Part shown: piece by piece, positions 1-9,900 of the stretch | How the letters are laid out: every line of letters begins with the position of its first letter | Position numbering within the stretch: the first letter of the stretch is position 1 | The notes under the pieces: model-generated | The model's input: the letters and a program-made list of their open reading frames with translations, nothing else | What the model was told of the DNA's origin: nothing | Database searches by the model: none | Source of the DNA: Pirellulales bacterium | GTDB taxonomy: Bacteria; Planctomycetota; Planctomycetia; Pirellulales; Pirellulaceae | DNA length: 61,282 nucleotides | NCBI GenBank assembly: GCA_022451045.1 | Contig: JAKUOW010000008.1 | Coordinates: 1 to 61,282, forward strand | Reading direction: 5' to 3' | Program-made: the position numbers and the translations under genes

Positions 1-762
1 GTACTTGTATTTTCCCAATCCGATATCACGCGTTTCTTCGTGGACTTGACCCAGCGGATTGGCAGGCCATTGCCCCTAACCGAGCACGATGACCGAGTGT
101 TTCACGTGCGAAATGAAGGTTACAAGCTAGACGACCCAAAGGCGCGCGGTCCCAACACAGCAAAGAGGCTCAGCTTTCACACGGACCGGTGTGATGTCAT
201 TGCCTTTCTTTGCGTTAAACAAGCGGCTTCCGGCGGAGAAAACCAATTGGTCAGTTCGGGCGCCGTATACAACCACATATATAGAACGCGACCCGACTTA
301 TTGGCCGTGCTGATGGAGCCCTATTGCTACAAACGCCACTCGGTTGATACTGCAAACCCGCGTCCTTTCTGCATGCAGCCCATTTTTAGTTTTTGTGAAG
401 GCCGCTTCGCCGCAAGTTTCCTTCGCGTCTTAATAGACCGTGCGGACGCCGACCCGGATCTACCAAACCTGAGCGACACACAAAGGCAAGCACTCGACTA
501 TCTGGAAGAAACAGCTGAATTGCCTGAAATGCAGTTAGAGTTTCGTCAGCAACCTGGTGACATTTTATTGCTTAACAACTGGACGACCTTACACCGCCGA
601 TCCGCATTCGTGGATCATGATGATCCAGCTATGCGGCGACACTTACTGCGAATCTGGCTATCCGTTCCAAACAGCAGGCCACTGGATCCGATGTTCAAGG
701 ATAACTTCGGTGACACACGAGCTGGTGCAATCCGCGGTGGTTTCCCGATCTCCACTCAATAA
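1..762 (+). CDS. TauD/TfdA-family Fe(II)/2-oxoglutarate dioxygenase, 5' end outside window
   Basis: The reading frame is open from base 1, so the gene is truncated at its 5' end and the GTG at 40 is probably internal. Fe(II)/2-oxoglutarate dioxygenases of this family hydroxylate small molecules with 2-oxoglutarate as co-substrate. The facial triad is visible as HTD (His codon 178-180, Asp 184-186) and a distal His in the segment LHRRSAF (codon 592-594), followed by the expected downstream Arg in HLLRIWLS, which would bind 2-oxoglutarate. The sequence between them, NNWTTLHRRSAF, resembles the usual NNxxxLHGR motif of the family. The substrate cannot be read from the sequence. An AT-rich hairpin follows the stop codon. 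Confidence 0.85.
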   Translation, partial: VLVFSQSDITRFFVDLTQRIGRPLPLTEHDDRVFHVRNEGYKLDDPKARGPNTAKRLSFHTDRCDVIAFLCVKQAASGGENQLVSSGAVYNHIYRTRPDLLAVLMEPYCYKRHSVDTANPRPFCMQPIFSFCEGRFAASFLRVLIDRADADPDLPNLSDTQRQALDYLEETAELPEMQLEFRQQPGDILLLNNWTTLHRRSAFVDHDDPAMRRHLLRIWLSVPNSRPLDPMFKDNFGDTRAGAIRGGFPISTQ

Positions 763-839
763 CCTGAGCTGATCTTCAACCTATTAATTGGCGAGGAAAA
801 CCACGAAGGCTTATTGAACCGTGACATAAATCGGTCATA

Positions 840-866
840 AATAAAGAATCCTCGCTATTCTTTATT
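840..866 (+). terminator. AT-rich hairpin after dioxygenase gene
   Basis: A perfect 10-bp inverted repeat (AATAAAGAAT, 7-nt loop, ATTCTTTATT) ends in T-rich sequence between the dioxygenase stop and the ThuA gene start. It may end the upstream transcript. It could equally be a 5' UTR structure of the next gene, whose ATG is only 17 nt downstream. Confidence 0.4.
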
Positions 867-883
867 AAGGTATTGAAAACATT

Positions 884-1900
884 ATGCTCAAAACTGCCAC
901 CATCTCACTTATCGTTTTGATGATCGCAACAACCTTCGGTGCAAACCTCTCAGCTGCTGAGCACTGGGTGACTTACGAAGGCAAAAGTGGTCCCGGAAAA
1001 GGCAAGCATATTGTTTTTGTCAGCGGTGATGATGAATACCGCAGTGAAGAAGCCCTACCAATGCTCGCCAAGCTGATGGCTGTCCATCACGGGTTCAAGT
1101 GCACGGTATTGTTTGCCGTGGATGAAAAGACGGGCGAAATTGTCCCGAGTCATCAGACGAACATCCCGGGACTAGAAGCTTTGGAATCCGCTGATCTGGC
1201 TGTAGTATTCCTGCGATTTCGCAGCTTACCGGAAGATCAGATGAAGTACATTGTCGACTACACGAATTCCGGCAAACCGATCATCGGCATGCGTACCGCA
1301 ACCCACTCTTTCAATATCCGCAATGCGGAGGACAAGTACCGCAAATACACCTTTAACTTTGGTGATGAGTACAAGGGCGGTTGGGGACGACAGGTACTCG
1401 GTGAGACATGGGTTAACCATCATGGTGCTCATGGCCGAGAAAGCACCGGTGGCATTCCAGCCGAAGGTAAAGCAGATCATCCAATCCTGCGAGGAGTAAC
1501 CCAGATTTGGGGCGATACCGATGTCTATGGCATCCGCTCACTTACCGGAGACTCCGAACCGCTGGTATTGGGTCAGGTCTTAGCGGGCATGACGCCGGAT
1601 GCAAAACCAGTAGAAGGCAAGAAGAATGACCCGATGATGCCCGTCGCATGGACGAAAACTTACAAGGGTGACTCTGGTAACGTCGCACGGGGATTCAACA
1701 CGACGATGGGAGCTGCCACCGATTTAGTATCCGAAGGTACACGACGTATGATGGTCAATTCCATGTTCTGGGCCATGAAAATGGAAGCCGCCATCAAAGC
1801 CGCTCTGAATGTAAAGATCGTCGGAGCGTACAAACCCACGAAGTTTGGATTCGGCGGCTTCAAGAAAGGCGTTAAGCCTTCTGATCATAACCTTGAGTAG
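884..1900 (+). CDS. ThuA-like domain secreted protein
   Basis: The 338-residue product starts with a Sec signal peptide (hydrophobic residues about 7-19, likely cleavage near LSAA-EH at 25). The rest, from about residue 42 (HIVFVSGDDEYRSEE), matches the ThuA/trehalose-utilisation fold, a class I glutamine-amidotransferase-like fold. Planctomycetes encode many secreted members, often next to heme or DUF1501 proteins; the biochemical role of these is not established. Here it converges on a DUF1501 gene with only 18 bp between the stops. No catalytic residues can be assigned confidently. Seen: signal peptide and family-like N-terminal motif. Inferred: periplasmic, possibly carbohydrate-related role. 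Confidence 0.75.
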   Translation: MLKTATISLIVLMIATTFGANLSAAEHWVTYEGKSGPGKGKHIVFVSGDDEYRSEEALPMLAKLMAVHHGFKCTVLFAVDEKTGEIVPSHQTNIPGLEALESADLAVVFLRFRSLPEDQMKYIVDYTNSGKPIIGMRTATHSFNIRNAEDKYRKYTFNFGDEYKGGWGRQVLGETWVNHHGAHGRESTGGIPAEGKADHPILRGVTQIWGDTDVYGIRSLTGDSEPLVLGQVLAGMTPDAKPVEGKKNDPMMPVAWTKTYKGDSGNVARGFNTTMGAATDLVSEGTRRMMVNSMFWAMKMEAAIKAALNVKIVGAYKPTKFGFGGFKKGVKPSDHNLE

Positions 1901-1918
1901 TGTCGCGTCAGCCTAAGC

Positions 1919-3301
1919 CTAGCTGTACAGGTTATCGATAGGTCGGTGACCAGCGATGACATCCATTGCTTCGCGTGGAACATCCACGCGTAACCGAAGT
2001 TGTGGAATATCAATCAGTGTATCGAGAATCGTTGATACCAGATTCGGCGTTTGCACGAGATTTGAAAGTACCTCGCCACCATTACGCGTGGACTGGCCAT
2101 GAACTTTTCCACGTGGGATACCCGCACCATATAAAAGAAGTGGTGTAATTTGTCCCCAGTGATCGCGGCCTGCACGTGCATTGATGTTTGGCGTGCGTCC
2201 CATCTCGCCGGTGCATACAAGCATGATGTCATCCTGAAGCCCACGAGCTTCAACATCTTCGATGAATGCCGAAATCGCATGGTCAAACGGATTGCCAACA
2301 TAGTCCATTCCGCGAACCATTCCGCAATTGTTAATATCCGAGTGCATGTCCCAGACAAATGACGTCGTAATAGTGATAAACCCACAGCCGCGTTCTGCAA
2401 GGCGGCGAGCAAGGAGCATCAACTTACCAAGTGACTGGCTGTTGGCCTTGTAGTGGTTCTTGTTATTCTTGTCTTCCCATTGTTCAAAACGGGTCATGCC
2501 TGAAGTGTCATAACGAGCAACGGTCTTCGGATCTTCTTTGCTGAGATCAAATGCCTCGGCCACACCACCTGTCACAACGTCGAATGCCTGCCGCTGAAAA
2601 CGATCCAATCCGTCAGCTAAGCCTCCATCGAGCTTGCGCCTAATGCGGTCAAGTCCTGACAACAGCGACCGTCGGTCATCAAGACGGGTGCGATCTATGC
2701 ACAATTCCATGTCTTTTTGAAATTCGCCGCCAGTGCCCGGAACGAATGGTGCGAAACCTGAATTAAACGGGCCGGAGGATGCGAAGACACCAAAAGTATT
2801 GAATGGCCCTGGTTCGTTTTCATCTACGGCATTGGGGAATGCCGCGATGTTCGTTGGCATACCGTTTTCAGGATTATTAGTTCCGACAACACGTGAGAAG
2901 AAGCTGCCAATATTTGCGTTATGGGTGTCGGCGCTCACGATGGGCTGAATTTTATGCGCGTTACTGCCACTGCGATATGAACGAACGATGGTCGCCTTAT
3001 CCGCATGCTTTGCCAGTTTGGTCATCGTGCCGCCAAACGTCACTCCAGGCAGTGAGGTGGGAATTTCACCGGTCATCGAGTGGATGGAGCTCGGCGCAGT
3101 CATTTTTGGGTCATAGGTTTCGTACTGGCTTGGACCGCCATGTTGAAAGACAAAGATAACTGTCTTTCCTTTAAACAGCTTCCAAGGATCTTCTTCGCCG
3201 GTGGCCGCCATTACTTGTGGTAAGGTCAGCCCACCCAAGGCTAATCCGCCAACTTGCATGAAGGACCGTCGGCTCAAGTGATTATCACGAATTGAAAGCA
3301 T
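1919..3301 (-). CDS. DUF1501 domain protein, Tat-exported
   Basis: The 460-residue protein begins with a twin-arginine signal (LSRRSFMQVGGLALGG, residues about 9-24). The DUF1501 core follows, with the segment FQHGGPSQYETYDPK (about 53-67) and the late metal-site-like GRDHWGQ. DUF1501 belongs to the alkaline-phosphatase/sulfatase-like fold and is greatly expanded in planctomycetes, usually beside a DUF1549/DUF1553 cytochrome-type partner. No such partner is adjacent here. The gene converges on the ThuA gene and is divergent from the cysteine hydrolase gene across a 276-bp gap. The actual reaction is unknown. Confidence 0.85.
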   Translation of the reverse strand: MLSIRDNHLSRRSFMQVGGLALGGLTLPQVMAATGEEDPWKLFKGKTVIFVFQHGGPSQYETYDPKMTAPSSIHSMTGEIPTSLPGVTFGGTMTKLAKHADKATIVRSYRSGSNAHKIQPIVSADTHNANIGSFFSRVVGTNNPENGMPTNIAAFPNAVDENEPGPFNTFGVFASSGPFNSGFAPFVPGTGGEFQKDMELCIDRTRLDDRRSLLSGLDRIRRKLDGGLADGLDRFQRQAFDVVTGGVAEAFDLSKEDPKTVARYDTSGMTRFEQWEDKNNKNHYKANSQSLGKLMLLARRLAERGCGFITITTSFVWDMHSDINNCGMVRGMDYVGNPFDHAISAFIEDVEARGLQDDIMLVCTGEMGRTPNINARAGRDHWGQITPLLLYGAGIPRGKVHGQSTRNGGEVLSNLVQTPNLVSTILDTLIDIPQLRLRVDVPREAMDVIAGHRPIDNLYS

Positions 3302-3577
3302 CTAATTTCCTAAACCCTTGAAATATCATTACCCATCTATGGGGTATATCGGCCAAGTGGTGTTACATTAATCATAGCCCTTGGAATTCAGTCTCACCAA
3401 AGGCAATTCCGCTGAACAAGCGAAAATCGCTGGTATTTGGGAGTTTTTTAGGCATTTTGTAGTGCAAACGAGGGGCAAGTGATCCTGAGCTATTATGAGC
3501 TAGGTGTCATGCATTGTGCTTCTGACGCATTACTAAGCATCCTTCTTCACTGTTCTATCTAAGCTAAGGTCAGCTGC
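3302..3577. promoter_or_regulatory. Divergent intergenic region between DUF1501 and cysteine hydrolase genes
   Basis: This 276-bp gap separates two divergent start codons and must hold promoters for both directions. I see no RNA gene or open reading frame. The only structure noted is a short weak hairpin (TACCC...GGGTA near 3331-3347). Confidence 0.4.
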
Positions 3578-4294
3578 ATGACTAATTCACGCATCGACTC
3601 ACCGGAATCGCTCACCAATTGGATAATGCCCTGGCCAGCATTCGAGATCGACTGGTCCCGTACCGGTTTGATGATCATCGATTTACAAAACTACAGTTCA
3701 AACCCGGAGTGCGGAATCGCTGAAATGATCAGCAACCAATATCCGGATGTGGCAGACCACTATATACCTAGCATCCGGCAGGCTGTTGCAAACACACAAT
3801 CACTAATCGCCGCCTTTCGACAGGCTCAGCGAGAAGTCATATACACCCGGCACGGAGCATTATTGCCAGACGGTCGGGATATGATTCTACGCCGACAGAG
3901 GCGAGACACGGATGCGGTTCACCAAACCGAGCGGCCAGCTCTTTGGTCGAAAGGAAGTTTTGAGCATAACATTCTGCAAGTGTTACAACCTCAGCAGGAC
4001 GAGTTAGTTATCGACAAGAATGCGAGTAGTCCATTTAACGGAACCGGTATTGATCAGCTGCTACGGAATCTAAACCTCGACACACTAGTCATGGTGGGCA
4101 TGGCAACAGACATGTGCGTTGAGACGACTGCTCGTGACGCCGCCGACAGAGGATACAATGTGGTGGTGGTTGAAGACGCCACAGCAACTTTCTTTGCAGA
4201 GCATCATCAAGCCGCGCTTTCCAGCCTGGCACGCGTTTACACTAAAGTATGGGCTACCGAACAAGTCCTAGATCAACTAACAGGAAATTCATGA
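3578..4294 (+). CDS. Cysteine hydrolase, isochorismatase-like family
   Basis: The 238-residue cytoplasmic protein carries the family catalytic triad: Asp35 in LMIIDLQNY, Lys147 in VIDKNASS and Cys180 in GMATDMCVETTARDA. The cis-peptide region before Cys180 (VMVGMATD) is also typical. Members hydrolyse isochorismate, N-carbamoyl compounds or amides such as nicotinamide, peroxyureidoacrylate and biuret; the sequence does not identify the substrate. The stop codon overlaps the next start as ATGA at 4291-4294, so translation with the secreted esterase gene is probably coupled. Confidence 0.88.
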   Translation: MTNSRIDSPESLTNWIMPWPAFEIDWSRTGLMIIDLQNYSSNPECGIAEMISNQYPDVADHYIPSIRQAVANTQSLIAAFRQAQREVIYTRHGALLPDGRDMILRRQRRDTDAVHQTERPALWSKGSFEHNILQVLQPQQDELVIDKNASSPFNGTGIDQLLRNLNLDTLVMVGMATDMCVETTARDAADRGYNVVVVEDATATFFAEHHQAALSSLARVYTKVWATEQVLDQLTGNS

Positions 4295-5175
4295 AGTCTG
4301 TTTTTATGTTCCTCCTAATGGCCGCGTTGGTTTCATCACCGACGATTGTGACGGCCGAGCCTCAGATCACAGAGGTCGCCGGCGCGGAGTCTCACATTTA
4401 TAAGCGAGCAAGTGAGACGGATTTATATGTTCACCTCTTTTTCCCCGAGGGGCACAACAAACAAAAGGATCGCAGTCCCGCTGCCGTATTCTTCTTTGGT
4501 GGTGCATGGAACGGTGGCACCGTCAACCAATTCGTGCCGCATGCGAAGTACTTAGCATCTCGCGGCATGGTAGCAGCAGTCGCCGACTATCGAGTGAAGA
4601 CACGACAAAATACTACTCCGTTTGAATGTGTTGCAGATGGCAAGAGTGTTGTCCGATGGCTCCGTTCTAACAGTGCGGAGCTGGGTATCGATCCAAATCG
4701 GCTTGCTGCCGGTGGCGGATCTGCCGGTGGGCATGTCGCCGCGGCTACTGGAGTAATCGCCGGTCTTGATGAGCCAAGTGAAGATGGCTCGATAAGTAGC
4801 AAGCCAAATGCTCTGCTTTTGTTTAACCCGGTCTATGACAATGGCCCAGATGGATACGGGTATGAACGCGTGAAAGAACGCTACAAAGAAATCTCACCAC
4901 TACACAACATTTCGCAAGGAAATCCGCCAACCATTGTATTTATGGGAACAAATGATAATCTGATCCCTGTAAGCACTGCGGAAAAATATAAATCTGTTAT
5001 GGAATCTGCGGGCAATCGTTGTGAGCTTCGACTATACAAGGGTGAAGGCCATGGGTTCTTTAACCCCGGGCGAGGCAACGCCTGTTACGAAAAGACTGTT
5101 TACGAAATGGACCGGTTTCTCAGGAGTCTAAAGTACCTGCGTGGCAAACCTACGATCCAAATCCCTCCCAACTAG
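4291..5175 (+). CDS. Secreted alpha/beta-hydrolase (esterase/BD-FAE-like)
   Basis: I place the start at ATG 4291, which overlaps the previous stop as ATGA and has AGGAAA just upstream; this gives 294 residues beginning with a good signal peptide (1-22). The alpha/beta-hydrolase fold is clear: oxyanion-loop segment FFGGAWNGG (68-76), nucleophile elbow GGGSAGGH with Ser144, acid Asp222 in GTNDNLIP and His254 in GEGHGFF. It resembles the carboxylesterase/HSL-type lipase group that deacylates carbohydrates or small esters. With its neighbours it forms a three-gene set, suggesting a periplasmic degradation step. The substrate is unknown. Confidence 0.85.
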   Translation: MKSVFMFLLMAALVSSPTIVTAEPQITEVAGAESHIYKRASETDLYVHLFFPEGHNKQKDRSPAAVFFFGGAWNGGTVNQFVPHAKYLASRGMVAAVADYRVKTRQNTTPFECVADGKSVVRWLRSNSAELGIDPNRLAAGGGSAGGHVAAATGVIAGLDEPSEDGSISSKPNALLLFNPVYDNGPDGYGYERVKERYKEISPLHNISQGNPPTIVFMGTNDNLIPVSTAEKYKSVMESAGNRCELRLYKGEGHGFFNPGRGNACYEKTVYEMDRFLRSLKYLRGKPTIQIPPN

Positions 5176-5206
5176 TAGCAATATCGTCAATCAAGCGGAC
5201 CAAACT

Positions 5207-6793
5207 ATGAAGATCCTTTTTGCGACTCTCGTTCTTTCATTCAGCCTTTCCACATCGCTTCTTGCCGAGAAACAATTTGCCACTGGTCGTGTCTTTCATG
5301 ATGCAAACTCTAATGGTGTTTATGACACCGGTGAACGCTTGCTCAAAGGTGTCGGTGTCTCCAACGGCCGGGACGTAGTTGAGACCGATAGAAATGGTCG
5401 CTATCGAGTTTCTGTAACAGATGACACAATCGTTTTTGTCATTAAGCCGGAAGGATGGGCTTGCCCGCTCAACGAAAATCGCCTTCCTCGCTTCCATTAC
5501 ATCCACAAGCCGAATGGCTCGCCTGACCACTTCAGGTATCCCGGCGTCGCACCAACCGGACCACTTCCAGAATCCATCGACTTTCCCTTGTACAGCCAGC
5601 AGGAGCCAAAGCTGTTTAAGGCTGTCTTGTTTGCAGACCCACAACCTCGCAGTCAGACAGAAGTAGACTACGTTACACACGATATCGTTGAAGACCTGGT
5701 GGGCACCGATGCGTCGTTTGGAGTGACTCTTGGTGACATCACATTCGATGGCCTCGAGCTGTTTGAATCACAAAATGCGGCGATCGCGCTTTTGGGAATT
5801 CCGTGGTACAACATCATCGGCAATCACGATGTGAACCGTGAAGCAGAAACCGATGAACTGAGCGATGAGACTTTTGAGCGCGTATATGGGCCATCGTATT
5901 ACTCCTTCGACTATGGAAGGGTGCACTTTTTGGCGTTGGACAACATTTCGTGGTATCAGGACAAGGAGAACAATCGGCCCAGTTATAAAAACTCACTTGG
6001 AAAAGACCAGGTGGCGTTCATCCGCAATGACCTCGCTCGCGTTCCTCGCAACAAACTGGTTGTCCTGTTAATGCACATCCCGATCGAATCTATGGAGGAG
6101 CGTGAAGGTATATTTCGTTTGATTGAACGACGGCCATATACTTTTTCTGTCTCCGGCCATACTCACTACCATGAACATCGGTTCATTGGTGAAGAAGGTG
6201 GATGGCAAGGTGCAGAGCCGCATCACCACATGATCAATGTCACCGCTAGCGGTAGTTGGTGGGGTGGCATAAAAGACGAGCGGCAAATCCCGCACACGAC
6301 CATGAAGGATGGGGTGCCGAATGGTTACACGATTGTCACGTTTGACGGACAACGTTATTCGATCGACTACAAAGCCGCAAGTCTTCCGGCAGACCGACAG
6401 TTACACGTGTACGCACCGGATGAAGTTTCGCAGGATCAACTGGCTGACCTGAAAATCATTGCCAACATCTATAACGGCAATGAAAAGAGCAAGGTACAGC
6501 TAAATCTCAGCACTAAGGGTGAGAGCCTTGGCACTGTATCCATGGAGCAAAAGGCCGGTGTAGACCCTGTTTACCAGCAGGTTTATGACCGGGAAACTGC
6601 TGCGTTGGCCAAAATCAGCGATGGCGAGCGCTGGATGGCACTGCCTGCCCCTCGTACGACCGCACATCTTTGGCACTCGTCAGTGCCTGCGGATTTATCC
6701 GCTGGGACTTATTTAATTACCGTTCTCGTCGAGCTTGAAAATGGTAGCCAATATACGGCAGAGCGTGTTTTGCGAGTGACTGGCTCCAAGTAA
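5207..6793 (+). CDS. Secreted calcineurin-like metallophosphoesterase with SdrD-like N-terminal domain
   Basis: The start at ATG 5207 is preferred because it opens directly with a signal peptide (MKILFATLVLSFSLSTSLLA); an upstream in-frame GTG at 5141 would overlap the esterase gene and bury it. Domain order is signal, a beta-sandwich of SdrD/Cna-B type (about 25-95, with FHDANSNGVYDTGE resembling a Ca-binding loop), calcineurin-like catalytic domain (about 140-390) and a C-terminal beta domain. Metal-site motifs are ADPQ, GDIT, IGNHD near residue 204 and SGHTHYHEH near 317. The architecture matches the N- and C-terminal domains known to flank this phosphoesterase family. It lies 31 bp after the esterase gene. 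Confidence 0.88.
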   Translation: MKILFATLVLSFSLSTSLLAEKQFATGRVFHDANSNGVYDTGERLLKGVGVSNGRDVVETDRNGRYRVSVTDDTIVFVIKPEGWACPLNENRLPRFHYIHKPNGSPDHFRYPGVAPTGPLPESIDFPLYSQQEPKLFKAVLFADPQPRSQTEVDYVTHDIVEDLVGTDASFGVTLGDITFDGLELFESQNAAIALLGIPWYNIIGNHDVNREAETDELSDETFERVYGPSYYSFDYGRVHFLALDNISWYQDKENNRPSYKNSLGKDQVAFIRNDLARVPRNKLVVLLMHIPIESMEEREGIFRLIERRPYTFSVSGHTHYHEHRFIGEEGGWQGAEPHHHMINVTASGSWWGGIKDERQIPHTTMKDGVPNGYTIVTFDGQRYSIDYKAASLPADRQLHVYAPDEVSQDQLADLKIIANIYNGNEKSKVQLNLSTKGESLGTVSMEQKAGVDPVYQQVYDRETAALAKISDGERWMALPAPRTTAHLWHSSVPADLSAGTYLITVLVELENGSQYTAERVLRVTGSK

Positions 6794-6931
6794 CCTCGCC
6801 GCATCCTTACTCGTAGCTCGTATCATGTTCATGTCTTGAAGCGAATCTACGCGCATGTGGCATCGGATTCACGTAAAATACGTGCGTCGCATCAACTCTG
6901 AGCCGAACAAACCATCGCCGTTAAAAAGACC
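6794..6931 (+). promoter_or_regulatory. Gap before the PA14/PQQ gene
   Basis: This 138-bp gap holds the probable promoter of the long plus-strand gene series. A small palindrome CACGTA-AAA-TACGTG lies near 6871-6885 and includes a TAAAAT that could serve as a -10 element; a TTGAAG lies upstream at about 6835 but is too far away for a standard spacing. The call is weak. Confidence 0.25.
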
Positions 6932-9900
6932 ATGGATTCCAATTCAATTATCGCGTTTCTTCTGGATCGTCTCGGAGACGACTTGAGCGAGCAACAACTT
7001 GAGCTTCTTGAGACCGCAATTAAAGAACGGCCGAATCTATTCGCTGAAGCTGTCCGTGAAATGGAAGCTCAGCAAATTGAAGTCTTGGCTATTGAGCTTG
7101 AAGACGGCAGTATTGATGAGCTGCTTGAATGGCTCGATGTTTTTGTTAAGTCCCGCCCGTCGGCAAAGAACACTGGCTGGATCGTTTCTGTGCTCAGCGT
7201 GCTCGTTCTAATTGGCATCGGAGCTGCCGGGGCGATTTTTATACAAACACCAAAAGAAGATGGTGTCGATGCGATTGGCTCAACGAACCTTTCGACCAGT
7301 GATGATGAGGTTGATCCGGAGTCGGACGACCGAACTGCCGAGGTTGTGCAGACTGAAAACACCGAGCCGCAAGAAGAGGTGCCTTCGTCTGCGGAAGGGC
7401 ATCCAACGATACCTGCTATGGCCATCTCTCCTCCGTGGGAGCTGCTGGACGACAAGGCATCGCGAGGAGAATTTGACTGGGTTGAGCAGTTAAAGCAGCT
7501 GGCCATCCCGGACGTCTTTGACGGGATCACTGTCACTCCAGGTGCCGTGGACGGCGTCGTTCAATACTACGATCTATCTGGAAAATTTCGGTTGCCGGGA
7601 TTGCGGGACGATGGCACGTCACTGCGATTGCGGTTCTCCGATTTGCGGTCATTGAACATCGCTTTCGATAACCCGGACGAACATCTGGAGCTTGAATATG
7701 AATCGCCTCAGCTCAGGCTTTCATCGTATCGTCCGATCTCGCCACCTACGGCAGTAGAAGCGATGCCCGCAGGAATTGCACCAAGGCTGCGGCGCATGAT
7801 GGTGCAAGAACGCGTGGATCCGATCATACAGTTTGACTGGCAGGACGAGCCGATCATCGTTAATGACACCGAGATTGACTCTGACTTCTTCGCCGTGCGC
7901 TGGACAGGAATGATCAATATTCCCAAGGACGGCAAATACACATTTCATGCACAAGCCGATGACGGATTGCGTTTGTATATCAATAGTCAGGTCGTGATCG
8001 ACCGCTGGCAAGTTGGTGATGCCTTTGAAGCAAACGGTATGGTTGATCTTGAAGCAGGTCAAAAGCAAATCGTCGTCGAATTCTTCAGCGATCAGGGAAA
8101 CGCCAACATCCAGTTGGAGTGGGAAGCTCCTGAATTGGAAATGGTGCGTGAGCTGATTCCCGCAAGCGCCTTGCGAACAGATGAGACGCCTGATGCCGCT
8201 GAGGGGCTGACAGGGTTGTACCTGTACGGGGCAAACATCGCAGCCGACATGCCCGATCAGGTGAAAGTGCAAACGGTTGTCGACCAGTTCCTCTGGAATC
8301 GCACGTTTCGAAGCACATTAGACCTGCGGTATCAGGACGGGCACCTTGTCATCGCACGCGGTAATATTCCATTGGTTGCGTTACCGATGAAGTCGCCGCC
8401 CGGTGCAGTTACATTACAAACACAATCGCGGCTTCGGCACTTTGAACCAATTCGATTGCCCCCTTTGGACAATCTGACGTCACCGTTTGCAACAACAATC
8501 CCAGAAGCTCCAAGGAACAATGCGGCGAAGCGCGGCTGGAAGCTGCAATACACCGATGAGGCGACCAAGGCAACTATTAATAAGAATGCTGATGGCACGC
8601 TGAATGTGGTGCGTGAAGAAGGTGCTGGGCCATTTCGGGCTGAAACCGTCGTAAATCTCGATGGAACAACGGAGATCCTTGTCGAGATGAAGGATCTTCA
8701 GCCAAACACCGGTGTTGGATTCCTGCATCCGCAAAGCGATATGTGGCTCAGCTACTTTGCCACTGATGTTGGCGTCCAAAGCGTTATTTGCATCAATCCC
8801 GTCGATCGCACGCTTACAAACACCAAGTATCTTGACGGCATTCTGGCCGATGACTCTATCTGGTGGAAAGCGATTTACGCGGACAGCTATATCAATATCA
8901 GCTTTAGTAACGACGGTGAACGGAGGATCCCGCTACACCAGGAAACGCTTAATCCACAACTGCCACTACGGAATCAAACCAGCATTGCTGTTGTTGGATA
9001 TAACGGCCCCGGCACTCGTTCCGTAAAAATCGATTCCATTCTGGCAATCAACAAGAATGAGCTGGAGCAGCTCGCGTTTGCGTTACCTGTTAACGAAGTC
9101 CCGCCAATCCCGGAATTAGCCGAACGTAAGTCTACCGCCGCGAGTGCAGACGTGGCGATCGAGCCGCTGCTCGCCAAGCGCCCGGAGTCCATTCCGGCTT
9201 GGAAGTGGCAGCTGGCGTGTTATGCAAAGGTGCTACATAGCGAATCCACTCCACTCATGCGCCAGGACGCTGCGATCCGGTTGCTCAAGCACGCCGTCGA
9301 AACACACGACGACCATGATTTGCTTCGCCGTGCCTTACTCTACCTGCCGCAACGTATGATGCTTCGCCGAACAGATACTCTGGATCACTCCTGGTCGAAC
9401 TTACATCGCATGTTTGACCTATATGCTTCAAGGCTCTGGACCGAGTCACGTGTAGATGAATTAGAGAAGCTACTTTACGACTGGTATCGCATTGATGTCG
9501 GGCCTGGCGGTGCTGAATACAACAACTTACCCATTGCGCCGCCGCTTCTCACAATGCTTGTGCTGTTTGACATGTATCAAAAAGGTGAATGGTCTGAAAT
9601 CCACGAAATCGCTCGTGAATACGAGTTCCTGTCGATGTCGGAAACCGGCGCCCAGACGTTTAACCAGCCAGGGCATGTATGGCGTTTTGTCCGGTGGCTA
9701 CATGGGCTTGCTGCTGGCAATCTGGAAGGCGTCCCGGAAGTAGAAGACCTGCCACAATTGATGGATGAACATCGTGAAGTTGTAACAACCGACCGCGAGT
9801 CCGCTAGTTCTGTTAGTGAGTTGCGGCAAGCTATAGAATCTGATGACTGGAACACCGCGCTGGCAATGATGACTAATCGCGATGCACCCGAAGGAGTACT

